NCBI GenBank assembly: GCA_030248215.1
Contig: JASANG010000400.1
Location: forward strand, 62,001 to 126,000
Source of the DNA: Enoplolaimus lenunculus
Lineage: Eukaryota > Nematoda > Enoplea > Enoplida > Thoracostomopsidae
Length of the DNA stretch: 64,000 nt
Reading direction: 5' to 3'
Part shown: piece after piece, positions 1 through 11,690 of the stretch
Layout: the number at the start of each line of letters is the position of its first letter
How positions within the stretch are numbered: the stretch's first letter is position 1
The notes under the pieces: model-generated
Seen by the model: the letters and a program-made list of their open reading frames with translations, nothing else
Told to the model about the DNA's origin: nothing
Database searches by the model: none
Position numbers and translations under genes: made by a program

Positions 1-995
1 CTCCCGCCTTAGAAGCCGCTATGCCTTCAAGCTCCGTCATTAAACTTTTGCTATCTGCAGCACTCAATCCCACCTCTTCTTCGAGCCAGAATTTTGCTTG
101 ACTAAAAACACGGGAACAACAAAGCAAAATTTTCTTCAAGCAAGCAGTTAAAACGTTGCATATAAACGCTAAATTTGTTTTAAATTATTTAACTACCTAC
201 CTAAACGGACTTAAAGTCATTTAAGCTTAATACCACAATAATCACATTTCATTTAGTATGCAAATATGATCAGTCGAAAGCACTGATGTGAGCAGTTAAA
301 ACCCGTTCACGCATAAAGGTAACTTACGTGCAGTACTATATTCAAAAAATCTCAAAATTGTTTACAGCCAACGAACGTTATAATTCGAAGAAAAACATTA
401 TACAGCTTTTTAAAAATAATTCTAAAAAACGCCATTAAAAAAGAAAGTACATAACAAAACATCGTCTGCTCAATTTATTACATAAAACCCGTTTCTGAAA
501 ACTTTCAAGACCGCCTAATCCAAACTCACATTACATATATTAATGTTACCTGAAGGGATACTCAGACGAAAGCTTTACGTGAAGGCTAACGGCAACACCT
601 CCTGCTGTGTTGTCGTCCATGCTAACACTAGATGCCGGTAACAGGCGAACAGTTAATTCCGGTGGTCTCCATACCTATAATATACCATAACTACACTGGT
701 AATTGCAGTATTACGCAGTACTTATTTATATGGAAGATACTATTAACCTCGAAAAAAGATGTAGGTTACTTTACTGCAGTGGTGACCAATCTTAGCTGTT
801 GCTCTGATGCTACGCCGGAAGACAAAAAAAATCAAATCAGCAACATTGCAATATATATAGTACGTAACGTACTTTCCAAACATCTCTCGCTCGTAAATCA
901 ACGACAGCCTTTTCAAATATCGCTTGTATCGCTTTCAGTTCGGACTCTTGGCGTGATTTCAAATCATTACTACTGTCTCCATCAAAACTTCGCAT
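1..995 (-). CDS. EIF2AK4: GCN2-like eIF2-alpha kinase, 5' end (N-terminal RWD domain), partial
   Basis: Three exons read leftwards: 995-873 (41 codons), 674-550 and 101-1, the last running off the window. Junctions are GT-AG and phases match (0, then 2). The start follows an in-frame TAA six bases upstream, and the exon is preceded by a splice acceptor at 1012-1014, so an upstream 5'-UTR exon is likely. The product begins MRSFDGDSSNDLKSRQESEL, then has KAIQAIF (the helix usually read ELEALxAIY), VWRPPELTVRLLP, VSLHVKLSSEYP and GLSAADSKSLMTEL. This is the full order of an RWD domain with its central Y-P motif, and it aligns with GCN2 motif by motif. In GCN2 this domain binds GCN1 and couples uncharged-tRNA sensing on ribosomes to eIF2-alpha phosphorylation in the cytosol. 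The kinase and HisRS-like domains would lie outside the window. Another RWD protein (RNF14, IMPACT or RWDD type) is possible but fits less well. Confidence 0.72.
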
Positions 996-1011
996 TACTT
1001 AAATACCGCAG
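996..1011 (-). promoter_or_regulatory. 5'-UTR remnant of the GCN2-like gene
   Basis: Sixteen bases lie between a splice acceptor (CAG at 1014-1012 on the minus strand) and the start codon at 995. They contain an in-frame TAA, which makes this ATG the likely true start. The promoter itself must lie at higher coordinates and I cannot place it. Confidence 0.45.
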
Positions 1012-1734
1012 CTGAATGAGCATACGAATGCCAATTATCCAACAATGCTGCATCAAATATACCAGAAACGGACTCATTAAAACGGTCACTCTCTAGACTT
1101 TGTCCATGTAATTTTAAATAAACTATCTATATATTAAAACAGTTGCAACACTTAGAGCATAATATATATAAAAATAAAATCTCATTTGCTATTTTGAAAA
1201 ATATTAAAAAATCACATGTTATTCATGTGTTTTGCCACAAACAATATTTACACAGCGTCCTCAGAGCCATTTCATTAAATGATTGTCTCCAAATTCTTTG
1301 TCAAAACCAAACGGACAGCGTTATTCACGAGTATTCTGAAAATTTGCACGTAATACATGTATACAGTTAAAATAACGTTCTCAAGAGCAGCCATTTATAA
1401 TCTGATCAAAGGGTTGTAAGAGCACATAGATATTGGATATACATAAATCACATGGACAAATTATAACAAGAATATTTCCATGTTTCTGGGCGAAAATTAA
1501 ACTTGTTCTTATACAAGATTCATGGCAAAATATATTTACAAAATTACACGCAACTGTATCAAACGCTAACCAATCCCCCTAAATTGAAAAACCAAAGGCT
1601 AGTCCCCGGCCCCGGCACCCTCTCCTCTCGCCCCGATTCTGGGACATCTCTACCACATACTGGCCATATTCTCAAATAGATTTAGCAAATATCATCAGTT
1701 AGTTACGTACGCATATTTCTACGCCGTGAGCGCA
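1012..1734. other. Gene-free AT-rich stretch
   Basis: Upstream flank of the GCN2-like gene. I see no exon with paired splice sites, no tandem repeat and no clear promoter motif. Confidence 0.5.
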
Positions 1735-2450
1735 ATTGTAAATTGCCGCACTATGAACACGATATCCAGTCGAAAATAAGGTGGCGGTAAAGAGACGACC
1801 TTGTTGAAAATTGGGGCATGTAAGCATGTTAGACATGCTTGTCCTAGTGCATATGCAATATATGCAATGCACACTGTATTACACTGTATAGTGTGCTTGA
1901 CGGCAGCATGCGGTCGACACATTATAGTTGACGAAAAAACCAGTTGGACAGGCTGGCTGCGTGGCGCAGTGATATAAGTGTTTGCCTGGCACGCAGAAGG
2001 TCGCTAGTTCGAAGCCATCCGCAACTTGGTTTTCCCAAGCTGCTTAGTTAAAGGTTTGCAGTCCCTGTTCCTAAATACACTGACAGTACATAGACTGATG
2101 TGCAGGCCACTCCGTCCGTGGACGCAATGGTTTCTAGTCGAAAATAGGGTGGATGGTCAAGAGACGACTTTGTTGAAAATTGGGGCATGTAAGCATGTGA
2201 GACATGCTTGTCCTGGTGCATAAGCAATATATATGTGCAATGCACATCGTATAGTATGAACGCCGGCAGCATACAGTCGACACATATGGTCGACCAGAAA
2301 GGTAGCTGGAGAACAAGGCTACGTGGCTCAGTGATAGAGTGTTCACTTAATGAGCCGTAGCTGAGGGTTCGATACCCGCTCTTGAGGCCCGCGTTTCCAG
2401 CTGCTTTGAAAGGTCTGAAGTCCCGGTTTCTACCTAGACTGACAACTGAT
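1735..2450 (+). repeat. Two tandem SINE-like units with tRNA-type heads
   Basis: Two copies of one unit lie in tandem, about 1735-2060 and 2117-2450. Each has a body containing GGGGCATGTAAGCATGT and a GACATGCTTGTCCT segment, followed by a tRNA-like part. The tRNA part has an A-box-like TGGCGCAGTGATA or TGGCTCAGTGATA and a B-box-like GTTCGAAGCC or GTTCGATACCC. A third copy lies inverted at 50445-50760. The polymerase III boxes point to a tRNA-derived SINE family. Confidence 0.6.
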
Positions 2451-2841
2451 AGGTTTCCAAACTTGCTAACTATTGCAGTTGTTGCTGTGACATGCGGATG
2501 CATGGAGGCAAAATATAAACCTCATGCTGATGCTGCATATCGGTTAAAACACTGATGCGTATGTATATCATTGCTGCATATGTAGCGCCTTCATATGCAG
2601 CAGCAGTAAAAACATGGAAAGAACCAAGATACATGTGTATAATGTTAAGATTCTTATAAGGCATAAAAGAAAAACTCAGCCGTTGACTGTGAGGCGGCGT
2701 CGAAACCTCGTCAGAAAGCACCTAATTTTCAGCTGCAAGTACTCAGAATTAAAACCTGTCAGAACTGCACGGTCGGGACGACCCCTTTCCCCAAAGTACT
2801 GCGAATATACGCAGTTTTACCCTAAATTTCTGCGAAACAAA

Positions 2842-2914
2842 TGGCCACGCCGGGAATCGGATCTCGGACCTCTCGCTCGCGAGTCAAGCGCGCTATTCAT
2901 TACACCACGCGGCC
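2842..2914 (-). pseudogene. tRNA-like sequence, decayed
   Basis: On the minus strand these 73 bases parse as a tRNA. There is a seven-pair acceptor stem (GGCCGCG with CGTGGCC, one G-T pair), a four-pair D stem, a 7-base anticodon loop reading CTCGCGA, and a T loop TCCGATT. The T stem has two or three mismatches, the anticodon stem has one, and the D loop lacks the GG pair. It is therefore a tRNA pseudogene or SINE head rather than a working gene. Confidence 0.35.
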
Positions 2915-3293
2915 GATATCCTAATTTCCTCTGGTGGTATATGCGCTCGAGTATGCATATGTCTTAACATTACACACTCTGCACATACACAAGCCGCGTA
3001 TACTCATATTCCCCCTTCTTCAGGCGGTCGCCCCGGACAGCGAATCCAAACTTCTCAACCGTGGTACCCTAGCATACCCAACTTATCACAGTCGTACTCA
3101 GAATTGGTACAAGAGTAGAGGAAATCATATACAAAAAAGTGCTGAATTTTGAGCGTCAGTATTTATTGGTTCGAATGTTACAAGACCTCACAAACTGGTG
3201 ACATGTGCTATACACATTTGAAAATAAAGCGTCACTGATACAGATGTTAAAGTCCCTAGCAATGTCTTTACCGAAGTAAAATTTGTATTTGTG

Positions 3294-5220
3294 GGCCGTA
3301 CAATTTATTTGAAGAAAATTCTGTGGAAACATTTTTACAAAAAATTTTCTAAAAAATTGTAAGGTAAGGACCTTACCATTTTAACACAAAAAACTTTTTA
3401 CGGGAAACATACACCACCCGGTCCTCCTGTGGATCCGCTAGTGAACACATCGAACATCTGTGCATTATGCATAAATGCCTAAAAGATACAACATGCGCAA
3501 GGGACGGGCCGGACACTTAAGAATTGGTAATATTTTCCAGTTATGAGGGGCAAGAGTGGTTACACTGTGCTTATTATTCGCCAGAGGGAAGTAATGTAAT
3601 TTTCACAGAGTAAATTTTAGTACAGTGGTGCGAAAACTGACCGGTGGTCTCTTCTTATAATGACAGTCATTTTATCACACGACCGTGGTATAAAAATCGG
3701 ATCCCTATGAAAATGTGCCCTTGGTCATTTTTTGGGGGGGTCAGTTTTTTCAGGTGACACCGGTTCCGGATTTTAACGTTCCGGTTCCGATATTTTATAA
3801 TTCCGTTTGCACCCTGTTCACAGGGAAATCTTGGTTAAAAACAGTTTCAAAAATGAATCTTAATATTTTATGTTTACTATATTTACGCGTTTACTATGGT
3901 TGCCTTGCGGGTCGCTATTAAATCTGTTTAATAGCCTTTGGTTTGTGGGCCCACATCGCTGGACTGTTAATGGAGGGGCTTTAATACTGGTGCTTTATGC
4001 CTGATGCGTGCGGATTGCAAATAAATGCGTTGCCAAAACCAAGTCAGCTTCAAATACTTAAGTTTGCAACTGAAACTTATTACATATTTTAACACGATCT
4101 TGTGAAAACAGGGGCGTGCCTACCGTTGCCCTCACCCCAAAATCCAACTTCAGGCCCCTTTGCAATGACAAATCAAGATTTTTGGTGGGCATATTAGAAG
4201 TTGGTCCAATCCACTCCGAGCTATTGCGGACGCCAACATTGGCCAATGTTTTTAGGGCCGTAGTAAAGCGTATTCATAAGCCTAAAAGCCCAAGCCTAAT
4301 GCGGGGTTCACATTATAACTGGGGCAGCCTGGAACACGTTTTGTCCCTATGACTATAGCTGGTAACATTTTGTCTGACCGTAACTGTTGCAAAAGTGTAT
4401 TCCTAACCCAGCCATCAGAAATCGGCACGGCCCTACAAGTAACATGATCTCCAACATTAATGGTTTAGTTTGGAGATGATTTACTTATCTCTGAACTCTG
4501 AGTGAATATGTGGAACGTGTGAAGTCTTAGCCATTTTTCAAGTAGATATGCTGGTTATGTATAGCGTACAATGTCTAAAATCGCCGATACCAATTCATTT
4601 AGCAAATAGCTCCTATAATCAGTGGCGGTACAAAAATTTTTGATGGGGGGCAGGCTGGCAAATGTTATGAAACGCAAAAAATGTAAGGTAAAGGGAGTTT
4701 ATCACTAAAAATTTTCTAATGCAAAAAACTGTAAAGGTAGGAGGGACCTTATCATTTTATAACGAAAAAATTCTGAGGGAAAAATTGTGTTTTTTACTAA
4801 AAATATTCTGAGGGGGAAAATTGTAAGGCAGGGGACCTTGTTGTAAAAAGGGTACAGATTTTGCGCATTTCTTTCATAATTTTATAAACCACAAAATTGA
4901 GATACCGATTGGATTTTGATTTCATCCGAAACTGGTTAATCGCAAACTCAATCAAATAATATTTAAACGCCTTGACAATACTGTTGGAACATATTTATCA
5001 GTAAATATGTATCTACTCTCTTTATCACCACTCAACTAATATATATTGTAAATTCGGGACTGAAATAGAGGGTTCATATCGTGATTTAATCCTTGTAAAT
5101 GAGTTGCTTGACAAACTAATGTACTTTATGTTCCAATTTTGTGAGGAGGGAAATTGGAAAATAGGGACCTTACCATTCCATTACATATACGCCGCTCGTC
5201 CCCGCTCTGGATCAGCTAGA
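3294..5220. repeat. Interspersed repeat family with GGGACCTTACC/TTTTCTGAGGG motifs
   Basis: Copies or fragments lie near 3294-3430, 4620-4860 and 5100-5220. They share AAATTTTCT(A/G)A, GTAAGGTA(A/G)GGACCTTA and GGATCCGCTAG-like pieces. Related fragments recur at about 26110-26330, 58100-58300 and 63360-63460. There is no coding capacity. The unit is probably a non-autonomous DNA element, but I could not set its ends. Confidence 0.45.
3755..3812 (+). repeat. Fragment of hAT-like MITE (right end)
   Basis: It carries repeated CCGGTTCCG and ends in AATTCCGTTTGCACCCTG, the right terminus of the family described at 5460-5884. The left end is missing. Confidence 0.5.
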
Positions 5221-5459
5221 GGCTGTTTCAAAAATAATTATTTAGCGTTTAACAGCCTAAACAACATGCATTTTAGTGTTTTTACTGCCAGCCCGCCTAC
5301 TTTGCAATAAAAAGCTTTAATAAATTTTTTGCGACTTTGTTTATTGTAAACCTAGTTAACATTTACTATTTACACGTGACTGTCGAAACATACGTCTCAA
5401 AATTGTACCAGAGCCGGAGGTCTGTTGTCCGCCGGAGCAGAAGGCAAACCTTCTGTGGC

Positions 5460-5884
5460 CAGGGTGCAACCGGAATTGTAAAATACCGGAACCGGAAAAT
5501 TAAAAAATACCGGAATCGGAACCAGAAAACAAAAAATTCTTGTCCTCGAAAAATTCACTTTTAACGCTATTTTATCGCATTTAACTGTGTAAACATACCA
5601 TTTAGGATGCAAAAATCCTGAAACAAATGCAGTAATGCTGAAAACGTATGACCAATTATGAAGTATGACACAAACTAAAAATTTTAACAATACGCGCTCA
5701 GACAATTTTAGGAAAATAAGTTAGACGAATATGTCAATTTTTCTTAAATTTTCGTATGAGAAAAATTTTCAATACCGAAAATACCGAAAAATTCCGGTGA
5801 AAAAATACCGGAATTTTTACCGGAACCGGATAGTGAAAAATAACCGGATTTTTCTGCCGGAATCGTAATTCCGGTTGCACCCTG
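5460..5884. mobile_element. hAT-like MITE, full copy with 8-bp target duplication
   Basis: The ends are inverted repeats: CAGGGTGCAACCGGAATT at the left and AATTCCGGTTGCACCCTG at the right. The flanks are 8-bp duplications, TCTGTGGC (5452-5459) and TTTGTGGC (5885-5892), differing at one base. A CAGGG-type end with an 8-bp duplication is the hAT signature. The interior is rich in ACCGGAA words and has no transposase gene. The same family occurs at 14434-15091, 19855-20506, 44976-45621 and 45115-45440. Confidence 0.75.
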
Positions 5885-5892
5885 TTTGTGGC

Positions 5893-6547
5893 ACATAGCT
5901 TGTCAGCGTTTTATGCAGAAAATTGAATGACGTAAATTTATATTTCAATATTCGTTTTCCGTTTGCGTTATTTTAATTCAGTATCTGTTTCCATTATTTT
6001 TTCTACTTGTATATACACATACGCTGCCCCTGCGGAGACCCTCTATTAAAAAGTCCACGGTGCAACCGGACGTTTGCCACTAGGTTCAACCAAAAACTCG
6101 ACCTCTTTCTCTATTTCCAGCGCTCGTAGAATTTGTACTGGAAGTGCCGGCAATTCTGATATGAAAATTTTGTATTATTTTGATAAAAGTTCTGACCTTC
6201 ATCGAGTTGATTTCAAACTTTAGCGCGATTTTAAAAGCTTATAATTGCGCAGATTTCTTATGTAAACAGGAAACTTTTACGAAAGGTTTTTTGACAATAT
6301 CTACTTCACAAATTTTAATAAGTAGATTGCTATGATATAAAGCTTTACTACTTACCACGAGCACGGGGCAAAATTTGTTGATATCCGACTCCGGCTCCGG
6401 TTTTCCTCGGGTTGCATCTTGGAGAAGCCAATATTTTATGGTTCAGATTTTACAATAATGTTTCTTTTAAATCTTTAGTCGAGTAGTGTACTTTTACTTG
6501 CATTTGTTTTATACGTAAATAATGGCCCATGTTACTATATATATTAT
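5893..6547. other. Gene-free stretch between repeats
   Basis: AT-rich sequence with no exon that I can support. Words such as CTCCGGTTTTCCTCGGGTTGCATC near 6390-6420 suggest decayed MITE ends. Confidence 0.4.
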
Positions 6548-6910
6548 ATGTCCCATTTGTCCCAAGTGTCCCATCCGTCCTATTTGTCCCACTGTCCCAT
6601 CTATCCCAAGTGTCCCATATGTCCCAACTTTCTCACCTGTCCCATCTGTCCCAACTGTCCCATCTGTCCCGCTGTCCAACTGTCCCATCGGTCCCAACTG
6701 TCCCATCGGTCCCAACTGTCCCATCTGTCCCAAGTGTCCCATCTGTCCCAAATGTCCCATCTGTCCCAAGTGTCCCATCTGTCCCATCTGTCCCAACTGC
6801 CCCATCTGTCCGAACTGTCCCATCTGTCCCAAGCGTCCCAACTGTCCCATCTGTATCAGCTGTCCCATCTATCTCACTGTCTCATCTGACCCAACAGTCA
6901 AGCTGTCCCA
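6548..6910. repeat. Minisatellite, TCCCATCTGTCCCAACTG type
   Basis: About 360 bases consist of a 9-base theme (TCCCATCTG, TCCCAACTG, TCCCAAGTG) repeated about forty times, often in 18-base higher-order pairs. It is open in several frames on both strands purely because of its period, so I call no gene here. Confidence 0.85.
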
Positions 6911-7179
6911 ATTATATTTTTGGAATGTACTCCTGGTACATTGCAATCCCGGGAAAATGGGGCAGGTGCTCCTGGTACATTTCTGTCCCGGGAAAATGGG
7001 ACGGCCTTTAAAGTAACATTGGCCTATATAATGATTGTCGCTTTCAACATGGAACGCAGAAAATCAAATGAAAACTCACACTTGAACAAAACAACATGGA
7101 ACCTCGGCGGCCTGCAAAAAACTACAATTAACTATTTTAGTTCCTCCCGAAAATCACAATTTATGACCATATTCAGCGC

Positions 7180-7328
7180 AGGCCCGTAGCCAGCTCACCG
7201 TGCTAGGGGGGCGCAGGAGGGGCATACAAGGGTTTTCAGTGACTTACAAGCAAGGTTGAAAATTTTCTAGGGGAGCACAAATTCCTCAGGGGGCTGAACC
7301 CCCCCTGGTCCCCAGTTGGCTACGGCCT
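7180..7328. mobile_element. Small G-run MITE with CCGTAGCCA ends
   Basis: The left end AGGCCCGTAGCCAGCTCACC mirrors the right end TTGGCTACGGCCT. Inside are GGGGGG and CCCCCC runs and the word TGACTTACAAGCA. Close relatives lie at about 9650-9812, 51069-51240 and 51476-51636, with fragments at about 46918, 52150 and 57145. It is non-coding. Confidence 0.6.
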
Positions 7329-7500
7329 AGATACAGCGGCAGAGATTTCTGATGTGCGAGGGCTATCAAGTTATGAAACACATGATATATGTGCCAATTT
7401 TCTGAGAGAATGACCATATTTACGAGATCTCTCAATTGGGAAGAGTCGTTGGCGAGTACGGCGCCAGGTTGGCGGATACTCTATCTCGCATGCGAAACTT

Positions 7501-7685
7501 AGCCCATGTATAGAACAGGGACGGATCGTTTTCCGGCGGGGCGTAATAGAGTCAGTTTAAGCTCTAGACTAACTTTTTTGCTTAGACTTAGGCTTGGCTT
7601 AGGAATACGCTCATCCGTACGCTTTAGGCTTAGGCTTAGCAAAACACTTATACTACTGTTCCGACCCTGTTCTATACATTGACCC
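7501..7685. mobile_element. MITE with GCCCATGTATAGAACAGGG ends and TTAGGC-like core
   Basis: The left end, GCCCATGTATAGAACAGGG, is mirrored by CCCTGTTCTATACATTG at the right. The core holds short runs of CTTAGG. A second full copy is at 8155-8298, and decayed relatives lie near 42455-42580 and 48290-48515. Confidence 0.65.
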
Positions 7686-8154
7686 TAACGTTCAACCGAA
7701 AATTTTTTAACTTCACTACTACTAAAATCGTCCGAAACTTAGTTTATGGAAAGTACCCGTATAACCCAAGACGCTGCTCTGACTGTTAAAAACACCATAT
7801 TACATCACGTGATGAGCAATCAGAGGCACTTTTTTGGTTGTTGATGAACAGTTTTATTCCGCCTGTAGTTTATACTTTGCAGTTTCGCAGAAACGCGTAT
7901 ATCTGAATTATGGGCGCAAATCCCGAACGGGGTGGAGAGGTCAATGATCCCCCTTTCTTGAGTATGAAACTTGGTGGGCACTTTTGACCCGTCCACTTTT
8001 AAAAGATAGCGTTTGCTGACAGGTTCATTGCCCGATAATAAATTGGATTAATGCTAAAAAGTTACCTGGTATATTTCTGTCAAGGTGACGTCAAAATTTA
8101 ACAAAATGCGGACACTGTTTTCCAATATTTTACTTTTCACTTTATTGTTCGCTT

Positions 8155-8298
8155 GGCCCATGTATTGAATAGGGCCGGATCGTTTTCCGGAGGGGCTATA
8201 ATAGAGTCAGTTTAAAGCTTTAGACTATTTTTTTTGCTTAGGCTTAGGCTACGGAATATGCGTATGCTACTGTTCCGGCCCTGTTCTATACATGGGCC
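8155..8298. mobile_element. Second copy of the GGCCCATGTAT MITE
   Basis: It starts GGCCCATGTATTGAATAGGG and ends CCCTGTTCTATACATGGGCC, with the same CTTAGG core and the same AATAGAGTCAGTTTAA subterminal word as the copy at 7501-7685. It has no coding capacity. Confidence 0.7.
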
Positions 8299-8353
8299 GT
8301 TCGCTTTAACTAACAAATTGTGGCTTGACTAACCATCGATCCTGTGAAAGTGG

Positions 8354-8503
8354 GGACACGTCTAAACTACTGAATTGACCCCTGAACATGTCTAAATTAC
8401 TGAATTGACCCCTGAACATGTCTAAATTACTGAATTGACCCCTGACCATGTCTAAATTACTGAAATGACCCGACCATGTCTAAATTACTAAACTGACCCC
8501 CTC
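8354..8503. repeat. 30-bp tandem repeat, about five copies
   Basis: The unit TCTAAATTACTGAATTGACC followed by CCTGAACATG is repeated head to tail about five times, with the last units slightly shortened and mutated. Confidence 0.85.
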
Positions 8504-9036
8504 ATTTTTGAGAACTACATTGGCGCCCATCATGTGAATATGTACGAACAATAAACACAAACACTAAACTGTGTTGTGAACACTGAACGGAACACATTAT
8601 TGATCTTGTTGTTTCGCATTTAATATGTGTACACACAGGAATGTATTATATTTGTGTGTGTATTATGATTGTAAAATTTGTGTTGTTATTTTTTCGGCAG
8701 TTGCGTCCACAGAAAATTACGTTTGGGCTAGGCACCGGATATTTTTGGGGGCGCCCTTACAATTGCAACTCAAGATTGTTTTTTCACATCGAGTCAATTT
8801 GGGGGGGCACCAGCCAAATTTGGAGGCGGGCACCAGCCAAATTTGGAGGGGGGCACGGACACCCAATGCCCCCTGTATGACGGCCGTCTGTTTTTGTTTG
8901 TAGAGAACGTTGCTATTTTTTATGAATTTATATTTTGATGTATGAATATGTGAATGTAAGTAAAAATATACAATATCGTTTAACGTTACGCAGAGTTTAT
9001 AGTGAATTGTGTGTGTGTGTGAGGCATTCAGAAGCA

Positions 9037-9163
9037 AATTGGAGAAACAGGAGTAATTGTGTGGCATAGAGAAGCTGGAGTTTTTAGGTGGCATTGAGAA
9101 ACAGGAGTATTTGTGTAGCATTGAGAAGCAGGAGTATTTGTGTAGCATTGAGAAGCAGGAGTA
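9037..9163. repeat. 27-30-bp tandem repeat, about four to five copies
   Basis: Repeats of a GAGAAGCAGGAGTATTTGTG-type unit followed by TAGCATT. The last three copies are nearly identical and the earlier ones are diverged. Confidence 0.8.
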
Positions 9164-10831
9164 TTTGTACGCAATATGTGTTTGTTTTTATGCTTGTCTG
9201 ACGTGTGTAATGTAACATTAGCTGTCTTTCTTTTGTTTACGTAGTGCTAGTGCTTATTGTAAATTGATAACAGGCGGATCCAAGGGTCGGCAAGGCAATC
9301 CAGTGGCACTACATGCGCTACATCAACAAGGACCAACGAAAATTTGTTATTCAGTATGAAAATTGCGTTTGTCAACGGCGCGAATTTTGTTTCGTTAAAA
9401 CTTATTGCTCGGGTCCTAATTGATTATTCGGGTCGGCCTATGTGTGATTTACATTGAGCAACTAGCAAACAACGGGTGTGTACCTGTTTATTGCGAACCA
9501 CGGGGTGGTTCGCAATATATAGTGAGAAACAACTCATGCGAGCGAAGCGAGCAAAAAGCCAAATGCATTTTTATGGAAAATGTATGAAATACTAACTACG
9601 TTTTAGGTTTGTTGATTTGTTTTTTGGGAATATGTAAAAATTAGTGGATCCAAACCAGCTCACCTTGTTAGGGCGATAGAAATATTTCAGGAGGGCCATT
9701 GAAGGGTTTTTGTTGACTTACAAGCAAGTTTATAAATCTTCTAGGAAAGCCAAAATTTTTCCAGGGAACTCAGCCTCCCTGCCTCTCACCCTTGGCTACG
9801 GGCCCGGCAATATGAGCATCGATCGCTTGCTGGATCCAAGCAAACTAAAATTTCGCGTTGGAATTTAATACTAAATTGTGTCTGGCTTGCTCGCTTCGGT
9901 CGGGAGGTCTTTTTTCTTTGTTTTTTTTCGCTATTTTGACCTTTCATTCCATTCCTCCCGACACACACTAAACAGGCTTTTGTGTTGAAGTCAAACAAAT
10001 AGTCTCCTTATCTTCTCGATAGCTTTGCTTGCTAAATTTTCTCTCGAAAAATTGGACGGCCTTAAAAAACTTCGACTTTGCCGTGAGTATGGGTGTCAGC
10101 TTGGGTCAGTCAACTTCAGATGCTCCGAGCAAGGACTCTTTATTCGCATCAGGTAATGAGCACAGACTTCGGTTTCGAAGCAGCTTCGGACAACGCCAGG
10201 CACGGCTGTGCAACTGGCTGATCCAGAAATTTCCGAACGGGGGGGCACGCCCGCGAGACAGTAGTGGCAAAATAGTTGCGAGCGAAAGCCAAACACAATT
10301 TTAGTGCTAAATCTTAATACAAAATCTTGGTTTTGATTCATGTCGGTGGTCCTAGATCGGGGTGGCTCGTTTTGTAGCTGCCAATGGACCCTGCATATAT
10401 CCAAGTAACCAGGAGCAAAACGAGAGGTGATACAGAGTGATGGAACTCTCTTTTTTGATTAACCTCAACACAAGCGAAAAATGTGTCACCAGCATTAAAA
10501 ATTCTGGCCTCTTCTTTTTCACTTTCTCCTACAAGCATAGGTTTACGAATAGAGTTACCAAAGCATCAGCTTTGTTCTAAGTGTTAGTCTAAGCTTAAAT
10601 CTTAAGTTTATCGAATAATTTGTTGACAAAGCTTACTAGAAGCCGAATTTTGTAACAAAATTTTTTCGTGACCCTCTACATACAAATCTTCCACCCTGCC
10701 GTGTTCAGTACTGATTCCTAGATACGGGCGTGTAAAACTCCCGGTTTTAAATGTTTGTTACATTTTTTAACACAATTTTATTAATTGCTGTTTATCAGTA
10801 ATGTGAAATGAAAGGTGTCGTTGGGTGATTT
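9164..10831. other. Gene-free, repeat-derived stretch
   Basis: It contains a copy of the CCGTAGCC MITE (about 9650-9812) and at least two copies of a repeat with CTCGCTCGCTTCG, GCGTTTGGCTT and TAATACAAAATCTT words (about 9820-9960 and 10200-10340). No exon could be supported. Confidence 0.45.
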
Positions 10832-11018
10832 CAGTGGCGGATTCAGAAATTTCTAAAAGGGGGCGCGCGGTATATAATAATGCGACAAAAAACTCGCGCG
10901 AAACTTGCGAGAAGCTGAGCGCCATTTTAGTGTTTAATGTTAATACAAAATCTTCGTTTCGGTTTCTATTAGGGGGAGCTGAGCTAGGCCTGGGTGTCCT
11001 CTTATGGATCCGCCAGTG
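10832..11018. mobile_element. MITE with CAGTGGCGGAT ends
   Basis: It starts CAGTGGCGGATTCAGAAAT and ends GGATCCGCCAGTG, a short inverted repeat. The core contains ACTCGCGCGAAACTTGCGAG and the TAATACAAAATCTTCG word found in many places here (about 23990, 25040, 34720, 38280 and 52720), so this looks like the full-length form of that abundant family. Confidence 0.55.
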
Positions 11019-11532
11019 GATCATTTTATGCTTGTTTTTATTTTATGTTTTTATGGTTAAGTTTATGTTTTGCACAATTATTATTTATTTCGTACTTATC
11101 ATCTGGTAGAAGCGACGTGTACACGCCACCAGTGACCGCTGACGCAATCACGACATTGTGATTGGGGGCGGGCGGCGGGCAGGGGTAACGCAAGACAGAG
11201 TGGTAACATGCCGAACGTTTTGGGAATGATCTCGGTACCAATTTACTTTGAAGCGAGGGTTCGCGGTTTTTAGTGCCGTTTACGCCGACGCGGATGCTCA
11301 TGCCGTGTGACTCGGTTGCTTACTATGTGAGTTTTCTACTCTGGGATTAATGTTTCGAAAACATTAAATTGAGTGCTGTCGGCAAAACTAGGTGTAGCTG
11401 CTTATGGTGGCCGTGTGTGCCGGATTTACGAACTAAGAAATATATCTTCCCTTTTCGTTAATTTTACAATGTTATTATGTTTTTGTTGTGTTTAAGAATT
11501 AGTTTCTAGTCCGAAACATTGTCTACGCCTGA

Positions 11533-11690
11533 GTTGTTTAGTCGTCTCGGTTCCAAAATTCGTTTTCCGTTTTTACTATCCTTTTACACCATGTTACGAG
11601 TTATACTTGGTTTAGTCGTCTCGGTTCCAAAATTCGTTTTCCGTTTTTACTATCCTTTTACACCCTGTTATGAGTTATACTTGGAGAAAA
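11533..11690. repeat. About 78-bp direct repeat at the palindrome edge
   Basis: Two tandem copies of a unit containing GTTTAGTCGTCTCGGTTCC, TTTACTATCCTTTTACACC and GAGTTATACTTGG. A third partial copy lies at about 11885-11960 inside the left palindrome arm, and a counterpart lies at the outer end of the right arm (about 22970-23135). Confidence 0.65.

Noticed and set aside
6509-7016. Overlapping long frames on both strands over the TCCCA minisatellite
   Set aside because: They follow from the 9-base period (divisible by three) and encode only Pro/Cys/Ser/Gln/Met/Gly repeats. There are no splice or start signals.
7570-7660. An internal telomere-repeat tract
   Set aside because: The CTTAGG runs are short and imperfect, and they sit inside a MITE with defined ends.
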